Shown here piece after piece: positions 63,306-64,000 of a stretch of DNA of 64,000 bases; positions within the stretch are counted from its first letter, which is position 1; each line of letters starts with the position of its first letter. The notes beneath the pieces are model-generated. The model was not told where the DNA came from. It did not search any database and saw nothing but the letters and a program-made list of their open reading frames with translations. The position numbers were made by a program, and so were the translations under genes. This DNA comes from Anaerocolumna chitinilytica (GTDB lineage: Bacteria > Bacillota > Clostridia > Lachnospirales > Lachnospiraceae), in contig NZ_AP023368.1 of the NCBI RefSeq assembly GCF_014218355.1, positions 2,670,001 to 2,734,000 of the forward strand, given 5' to 3'.

Positions 63306-63956
63306 ATGAAAGTTATTGTAGTGGGACTTGGACGAATGGGTACGGGACTGACCTTAAACCTGGTGAAAAAAGGCCATACAGTTACCGTAATTGATTCGAA
63401 TCCGGAAGCATTTGAAGGCTTGGGGAAGAATTTCAATGGAGCAAAAGTTGTAGGTATCGGGTTTGACAAAGATGTGCTCAGTAAGGCAAAAATAGACAAG
63501 GTTGATGCTGTAGTGTCCTGTACTGCCAGCGATGAAGCCAATGCTGTTATTGCCAGAATTGCAAGAAATATCTATCACGTTCCTAGAGTTATAGCAAGAC
63601 TTTACGATGCAAGAAAAGCAGAAATATATCACAGAATCGGAATACAGACTATCTCCACCACAACCTGGGGGATTGAGAGAGCAACGGAATTCATCACTCA
63701 TAATCATCTTGATAGCGTATACGAGATGGGTAACGGCAGTGTAAATATGCTGCGTATTGAAGTTCCAGCTCTTTTAGTTGGGCATCAGGTAAAGGAAATC
63801 AGTGCAATCGGTGAAATTCAGGTGGTTTCCATCAGTCGTGGCAGCAAGACTTTTATGCCGACTTTAGGGACTGTTCTGGAGGCAGAAGATATATTATATC
63901 TTTCTGTCATGGGCAATGCAACCAGTAAACTGAAATCAATGCTTGGTCTTGGCTGA
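63306..63956 (+). CDS. TrkA-like K+ channel/transporter regulator (RCK protein)
   Basis: 216 residues. The NAD(H)-binding fold starts VIVVGLGRMGTGL with a terminal Asp in TVTVIDSN, then a TrkA-C domain from about residue 139 (NMLRIEVPALLVGHQVKEI to the end). Such proteins sit on the cytoplasmic face of Trk/Ktr potassium channels or gate other ion transporters. The ATG at 63306 has GAGGTGA upstream. Follows the P-type ATPase by 25 bases and precedes another gene of the family. Confidence 0.87.
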   Translation: MKVIVVGLGRMGTGLTLNLVKKGHTVTVIDSNPEAFEGLGKNFNGAKVVGIGFDKDVLSKAKIDKVDAVVSCTASDEANAVIARIARNIYHVPRVIARLYDARKAEIYHRIGIQTISTTTWGIERATEFITHNHLDSVYEMGNGSVNMLRIEVPALLVGHQVKEISAIGEIQVVSISRGSKTFMPTLGTVLEAEDILYLSVMGNATSKLKSMLGLG

Positions 63957-63971
63957 AAGGAGTGAGGAAAG

Positions 63972-64000
63972 ATGAAGATAGTAGTAATAGGCGGAGGACA
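63972..64000 (+). CDS. TrkA-like protein, start only (cut by window end)
   Basis: After a 15-base gap and a GAAAGGAG-type site, ATG at 63972 starts MKIVVIGGG, the beginning of a second Rossmann NAD-binding fold of TrkA style. Only nine codons are in the window. It could instead be another dinucleotide-binding protein. Confidence 0.55.

Overview
The window looks like chromosomal DNA of a low-GC, anaerobic, spore-former-type Firmicute, most likely a Lachnospiraceae / Clostridium cluster XIVa relative (Anaerocolumna- or Lachnoclostridium-like). The reasons are AT-rich intergenic DNA, strong AGGAGG ribosome binding sites, consensus sigma-A promoters with 16-17 base spacers, and family content typical of that group: hybrid cluster protein, a chitobiose phosphorylase, an Fe-S aldo/keto reductase, a DnaJ-TPR-Cys protein, VanR/VanS-like and AraC-linked two-component systems, and YmaF. 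No integrase, transposase, phage gene, CRISPR array, rRNA or tRNA is visible. The taxonomic placement is inference.

Layout. 0-10.8 kb: aldehyde dehydrogenase, DnaJ-TPR protein with an overlapping membrane protein gene, CPA1 Na+/H+ antiporter, Fe-S aldo/keto reductase (minus), Nramp metal transporter, a soluble zinc-binding (CZB) chemoreceptor (minus), serine beta-lactamase-like hydrolase. 11-16.6 kb: topoisomerase III, then a Tet(M)-type ribosomal protection GTPase behind a promoter, a 23-codon leader peptide and an intrinsic terminator (a probable attenuator), then two small membrane proteins. 16.6-24.5 kb: a promoter-terminator unit, a D-lactate-dehydrogenase-like gene, a YtrA-type GntR regulator with its operator and ABC transporter, a GerMN lipoprotein, a short-chain dehydrogenase and a wall-anchored protein. 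24.7-30.4 kb: ferritin-VIT1 fusion, YmaF (minus), diacetylchitobiose phosphorylase plus phosphohexomutase, followed by a MITE-like element and a terminator. 30.4-34 kb: two tandem YdcZ transporters divergent from a Crp/Fnr regulator, a frameshifted sirtuin gene, a GNAT gene and a purine-rich 19-base tandem repeat. 34-45.3 kb: MacB-type ABC pair, lipoprotein, VOC protein, GNAT remnant, two-domain aspartyl protease, hybrid cluster protein, a broken CPBP protease gene, and a Nudix / histidine phosphatase cluster. 45.4-51.5 kb (minus): AraC regulator, response regulator, histidine kinase, ABC ATPase and FtsX permease. 51.8-64 kb: dapA, a second two-component system, TspO, a membrane-anchored alpha/beta hydrolase, an MFS transporter, and a Na,K-ATPase-like P-type ATPase followed by two TrkA-type proteins, the second cut by the window end.

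How they work together. Ion and metal homeostasis recurs (antiporter, Nramp, ferritin-VIT1, P-type ATPase plus TrkA). So do envelope or antibiotic stress modules (YtrA ABC system, FtsX ABC transporters with two-component regulators, ribosomal protection protein) and chitin-disaccharide use (phosphorylase feeding a phosphohexomutase). The 32-43.5 kb stretch holds three decaying genes, a MITE-like element and a tandem repeat, so it looks the most fluid. The least explained items are the attenuated ribosomal protection gene, the short leader at 16.6 kb, the pseudodimeric aspartyl protease and the ATPase-TrkA cluster.
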